Below, piece after piece: positions 60,266 to 64,000 of a DNA stretch of 64,000 bases. The stretch is from an uncultured Alistipes sp. (GTDB lineage: Bacteria; Bacteroidota; Bacteroidia; Bacteroidales; UBA932): contig URSC01000007.1 of assembly GCA_900550465.1 (NCBI GenBank), positions 1 to 64,000 on the forward strand, written 5' to 3'. The translations under genes were made by a program, and so were the position numbers. The notes beneath the pieces were generated by a model, which saw nothing but the letters and a program-made list of their open reading frames with translations, was not told the origin of the DNA and did not search any database. Every line of letters begins with the position of its first letter. The first letter of the stretch is position 1.

Positions 60266-61870
60266 ATGAGCACGGTTCGTCACATATTCCTGCTTCTGTC
60301 TCTATTCACGGCCACAGTCCGTACGGTCCGTGCAGAAGAAATGCCGGACAAATCCCTGATTACTCCAGGACGGCTGTGCTGGGCCAGTCCGTGGCTGGAA
60401 GGCAGCAACATGGCTGCGCACACCCTCAACACATTTTTCCTGACCGATACCGTATCGTCCCTAAGCCATGCCGCCCTCACTGCGGACTACTCTGAAGGGA
60501 ATCTGCGGAACATCTATACCCCTGCTTCCGAAGTCAGGGCCGGGGCATCCGTCAGCTCCTATATGCGCATACGCAGGACATTTCTTTACGGACGCTTCGG
60601 CTACACCTACGACTACGGGCAGAACAGCCGATGGAGAGGCTTCGCAGACCCGTACCGCAGTCCTTTCATGCTGGCCGACTCCATTCCTGGAAACATCTCC
60701 CGCGAGACCTACTCCATGGCCGCAGGAGCCGCCCTTCAGGCCGGAAAGCACACCTCATTGGGACTGCTTCTCTCCTACGGATCCTCTCTCTTGTCCAAGC
60801 ACAAAGACCTGCGCAACAAAAATACAGTCATGGATTTCAGCATAACCCCGTCAGTGGTGTTCCACACCAGGACATTCCGGGCCGGACTGGACCTCACCTA
60901 CAGCAGGTACACCGAGGAAACGGACTACACTCAGATAGACGAATCCACAGAGAAGTACCTCTTCGAGATCTACGGACTCTGGCTTTACACCAGCAGCGGA
61001 TATTCCGGGGCCGACCACAGCCGGATACTCATCAGTTCCGCTGTCAGCGGCAATCTTACTCTGGAGCTGCTGCTCGGGGAAACGAGAATCATGAACGTCC
61101 TGTCCCTGGACTACGACTACGGCAGCCAGACCGAGACCGGCTACAACAACCTGCGCTACGGTGATACCCGCACCCTGACATGGAGCGACCGGCTTATACT
61201 CACGTGGGGAGTCTCGCACAGATTGGAGGCATCCGCAGTATCCGGCCAAATGCTGGGCTACCGCTTCCTGCAGCGGCAGGAACTGGACCCGGACTCGGGA
61301 GTGAGGATATGGGTCACATACGGCGACCCCATCAACTCCTACTCCAGCCTGTGGAGATATGCTGACCTCCACTACACCTGGCGGTCAGCCCGGAGCATGA
61401 TGCAGGTCCGCTGGGAAGTTACTGCAGGCGCATCCTGGAGCGACATGAGCCGGACAGCGAAGGAATACCCGGTGTATTTCAGCCAGAGTATCTCTTCAGC
61501 AGAGCCTTACCTGAAACTGGCCGGACACTGGTACAAGGGACGCAGCCAGTGGAGTATCAGCCCATCCGTACGGTGGAAGCACGTCTACAGCAGTACACCC
61601 GACCACGTGTACAATGTCTCGGACATGGAAATCACCATCGGAGAGACCCCGCTTCAGCTTGAGGGTCCCCTTATGGAAGAATATAGTTTCCTGGCCTCTT
61701 CCCGCATCGACACAGGACTGGATCTCCGCTACGGATGGACTGTCCCGCAGACCAGGGGTTCAGTGCTGAGCGTCAGCGCCGGATGGGTCATGCAGACCGC
61801 CCTCGGAGACCTCATGCCCGAAGGTGCTGCACGGCACTGTACCAGACTGAGTATAGGATTCACATTTTGA
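60266..61870 (+). CDS. DUF6850 family outer-membrane beta-barrel protein
   Basis: A 534-residue protein with a signal peptide (HIFLLLSLFTATVRTVRA) and an alternating hydrophobic/aromatic pattern typical of outer-membrane strands, ending in Phe (GFTF). Segments such as SPWLEGSNMAAHTLN and YSEGNLRNIY fit the DUF6850 family, known from loci with TonB receptors and DUF4876 proteins. It is likely an extra barrel or receptor partner in the same complex; function unproven. Four bases after DUF4876. Confidence 0.78.
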   Translation: MSTVRHIFLLLSLFTATVRTVRAEEMPDKSLITPGRLCWASPWLEGSNMAAHTLNTFFLTDTVSSLSHAALTADYSEGNLRNIYTPASEVRAGASVSSYMRIRRTFLYGRFGYTYDYGQNSRWRGFADPYRSPFMLADSIPGNISRETYSMAAGAALQAGKHTSLGLLLSYGSSLLSKHKDLRNKNTVMDFSITPSVVFHTRTFRAGLDLTYSRYTEETDYTQIDESTEKYLFEIYGLWLYTSSGYSGADHSRILISSAVSGNLTLELLLGETRIMNVLSLDYDYGSQTETGYNNLRYGDTRTLTWSDRLILTWGVSHRLEASAVSGQMLGYRFLQRQELDPDSGVRIWVTYGDPINSYSSLWRYADLHYTWRSARSMMQVRWEVTAGASWSDMSRTAKEYPVYFSQSISSAEPYLKLAGHWYKGRSQWSISPSVRWKHVYSSTPDHVYNVSDMEITIGETPLQLEGPLMEEYSFLASSRIDTGLDLRYGWTVPQTRGSVLSVSAGWVMQTALGDLMPEGAARHCTRLSIGFTF

Positions 61871-61879
61871 TATTTACAT

Positions 61880-63985
61880 ATGACAACTTCTTTCCGACAC
61901 AGATTCATTACCATATTCCTCTCGACGGGATGCCTTCTGGGCATCTCCCTGACTCGCACCGCATCTGCGGATGAAGGAATGTGGCCCATACAGTCCGTCA
62001 ACGACTCGGTACTGCTCTCAGCAAGCGGGGCCGTGGTATCCCTCGACTTCGGCTGCACCGGCAGCATGATCTCGGACAAAGGACTGCTCATCACCAACCA
62101 TCACTGCGCCTACAGCGACATCGCGGCCATCAGTACTCCCGGACACAACTACCTGGAAGACGGATTCTGGGCCTTCAGGGCCTCGGAGGAGATACCCATA
62201 GAGGGCAAGAGCGCGTATTTTCTCCGGGGGACAGTGGACGTAACCGGGGAGATGGAAGTCCTGCGCGAGAGCGAGCGGCGTGCCGGCAGAGGGTACGGAA
62301 ACCGTAGGATAGGCTGGCTTTTGGAGAAAAAATACTCGGAACAGACCGGCTATGAAGCCTCCCTTGCAACCATGTGGAAGGGAGAGCGGCAGGTAATCTA
62401 CCTGTATGAGGTTTACCGCGACCTGCGTCTGGTAGCGGCCCCTCCGGTATCCATCGCGGCATTCGGAGGTGATATAGACAACTGGGAATGGCCCCAGCAC
62501 AAGGGGGATTTCGCCATCTACCGGATATACACGGCACCTGACGGCAGCGGTGCGTCTTACTCACCGGACAACATTCCTCTCAAGCCAGACAAAATCCTGA
62601 AAATCGCCGGTGAGAGCGTGCAGGACGGGGACAGCACATTCGTCATAGGATATCCCGGAAGGACAGACCGGTACTCCTCGTCGTGGTCTGTGGAAAGAGG
62701 TCCGCTGACCGAAGCTCCGCTGATGTGCCGGATGCAGGGCCACCGGCTCGGCATCATGGCCGGATGGATGGAGAGCGACCCGGCAGTGAGGCTGATCTAT
62801 GCGGACACCTACTTCAGTACATCCAATGTGCAGGAACTCTACCAGGGACAGGCCGAGGCAGTCAGACGCTACGGAGTGACGGACATCAGGAAGACCGAAG
62901 AGGCAAGGCTGTGGGAATGGATAAAGAGCGACAGTCTCCGCCTCAGCCGCTGGGGAGGTCTAAAGGAAAGAATGGACTCAGTGTATGCCGCCACCGAAGA
63001 CAATGCAGTGCAGAGGGTCTACTACCGGGAAGCATACGTGCGCAGTTCCAAATACTATCTGCTGGCCATGAGGATAAACAACATGATACGTGCCCAGCAG
63101 CGGAATGAAGGCGGCGCGGACACCCTGGACTTCAGCCGTCACGCGGCTCTGATGCGCACGGCCCTCGGACACTACAGGGAGATGGTGCCGGAGGCCGAGA
63201 CCCGGATGCTGGCCTGGTCCTTGGGGGAGCTGACAGAGCATCTGCACCCGGAATACTGGGGAGAGTACCTGACGGCTGCTGCCGCCTCCATCCGGAATGA
63301 CGCAGATGGCTATACGGATTCGGTCGTGGGTGCCTCATTCCTGAGGGACAGCGCGTCATTCAAGGCATTTACCTCCAGACCGCGCACATACGGAGAGATT
63401 ATGTCCGACCCTCTGATACAGCTGTTCACTTCCGCATCCCTGCCGCCGTCGGACGCAGCTGAGATACATGCCCTCGAAAAGGAGTACACCTCAGCCCTGT
63501 ACAACATGAGAAAGGAGGAGGGGATGAGGCAGTACCCGGACGCCAACTCCACCATGCGGCTCAGCCGTGGGACGGTAGGCCCGCTGCTTCCCAGGGACGG
63601 AGTGACCTGCCTGAGCGGCAGCACCATGCGCGGCATATTGGAAAAATACGACCCGGGACAGTACGAATACGGGCTGAAGCCGGAGTTCAGGACTCTGCTC
63701 GAAGAGGAAGTCAGGAGCCGGCCGGCAGACGGAGGAATGCGGGTCAATTTCCTCACCGACAACGACATCACCGGAGGCAACTCGGGCAGTCCCGTGCTCA
63801 ACTCCAGGGGAGAGCTTACCGGCCTGGCCTTCGACGGCAACAAGGAATCCCTATGCTCGGATGTCTACTTCCATCCCCAGTACGGCAAGACTGTCTGCGT
63901 GGACATCAGCTACGTCCTGTGGATACTTGACCGGTACGCCGGAATGGACTGGATCGTGGAAGAGATGCTGCGTCAGGGGCAGTAG
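61880..63985 (+). CDS. S46 family dipeptidyl-peptidase, DPP7-like
   Basis: A 701-residue periplasmic serine peptidase that removes dipeptides from peptide N-termini: signal peptide (about 1-30), then a chymotrypsin-type triad, His75 (TNHHCAY), Asp in GGDIDNWEWP (198/200) and Ser635 (TGGNSGSP). The residue 18 after the Ser decides specificity in Porphyromonas enzymes: Gly in DPP7 (hydrophobic P1), Arg in DPP11 (Asp/Glu P1). Here it is Gly653 (FDGN), predicting DPP7-type preference. Last gene visible of the operon, nine bases after the DUF6850 gene; suggests processing of peptides taken up by the TonB receptor. Confidence 0.9.
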   Translation: MTTSFRHRFITIFLSTGCLLGISLTRTASADEGMWPIQSVNDSVLLSASGAVVSLDFGCTGSMISDKGLLITNHHCAYSDIAAISTPGHNYLEDGFWAFRASEEIPIEGKSAYFLRGTVDVTGEMEVLRESERRAGRGYGNRRIGWLLEKKYSEQTGYEASLATMWKGERQVIYLYEVYRDLRLVAAPPVSIAAFGGDIDNWEWPQHKGDFAIYRIYTAPDGSGASYSPDNIPLKPDKILKIAGESVQDGDSTFVIGYPGRTDRYSSSWSVERGPLTEAPLMCRMQGHRLGIMAGWMESDPAVRLIYADTYFSTSNVQELYQGQAEAVRRYGVTDIRKTEEARLWEWIKSDSLRLSRWGGLKERMDSVYAATEDNAVQRVYYREAYVRSSKYYLLAMRINNMIRAQQRNEGGADTLDFSRHAALMRTALGHYREMVPEAETRMLAWSLGELTEHLHPEYWGEYLTAAAASIRNDADGYTDSVVGASFLRDSASFKAFTSRPRTYGEIMSDPLIQLFTSASLPPSDAAEIHALEKEYTSALYNMRKEEGMRQYPDANSTMRLSRGTVGPLLPRDGVTCLSGSTMRGILEKYDPGQYEYGLKPEFRTLLEEEVRSRPADGGMRVNFLTDNDITGGNSGSPVLNSRGELTGLAFDGNKESLCSDVYFHPQYGKTVCVDISYVLWILDRYAGMDWIVEEMLRQGQ

Positions 63986-64000
63986 TCCCGCAGACAGGTC

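Overview
The window is a stretch of a Bacteroidota chromosome, most likely from the order Bacteroidales. The evidence is the set of lineage-specific families (GSCFA, DUF3098, DUF3108, DUF4270, DUF4294, DUF4876, DUF6850, FISUMP/BACON lipoprotein, S46 dipeptidyl-peptidase), the promoters of Bacteroidota type (TTG, 19-21 bases, TAnnTTTG) and the lack of Shine-Dalgarno dependence. Coding DNA is GC-rich and genes are very tightly packed. An anaerobic life is suggested by the Rnf complex and a glycyl radical enzyme. I cannot assign a genus. No tRNA, rRNA, CRISPR array, insertion sequence or prophage was found.

Layout. 1-813 (-): an Rpn-type PD-(D/E)XK nuclease, cut by the window edge inside a 12-bp tandem repeat. 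887-3686 (-): thiE, thiD, glyA. 3756-4298 (+): a SpoU/TrmH rRNA/tRNA methyltransferase. 4295-17451 (-): a long, nearly gap-free series with two tandem M23 peptidases, a MerR regulator, a Nif3 protein, a coiled-coil zinc-ribbon protein, a class III aminotransferase, dnaB, a DUF3108 protein, rseC, the complete rnfBCDGEA operon and a TPR protein. 17498-28362 (-): a BASS transporter, thiamine pyrophosphokinase, a fused LptG-Fmt protein, alaS, a second LptF/G permease, tgt, an SDR threonine dehydrogenase and a GSCFA protein.

28434-39029 (-) is a ribosomal protein block, rplP to rplQ, including secY, map, infA, rpmJ and rpoA. It starts at rplP with its own promoter; the usual upstream half (rpsJ to rpsC) is not there. 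39336-41648 (+) is a NagB-like/PIG-L fusion. 41687-45048 (-) is a glycyl radical enzyme resembling trans-4-hydroxyproline dehydratase with its activase, preceded by a leader containing a terminator-like hairpin. 45245-52517 holds envelope and lipid genes: DUF4294, lpxH, uppP, DUF3098, ftsX, a lone GT5 N-terminal domain, a DUF4270 lipoprotein, fabF and acpP.

52634-63985 contains purN, an orphan E1-like (ThiF fold) protein, a PAS-LuxR regulator, and divergently from it a five-gene operon: FISUMP lipoprotein, TonB-dependent receptor, DUF4876 lipoprotein, DUF6850 barrel protein and an S46 dipeptidyl-peptidase. This last region, with a pair of direct repeats at its promoter, is the best candidate for a poorly described uptake/processing system. 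The other notable points are the LptG-Fmt fusion, two overlapping perfect palindromes at the alaS start site, and the split ribosomal operon.
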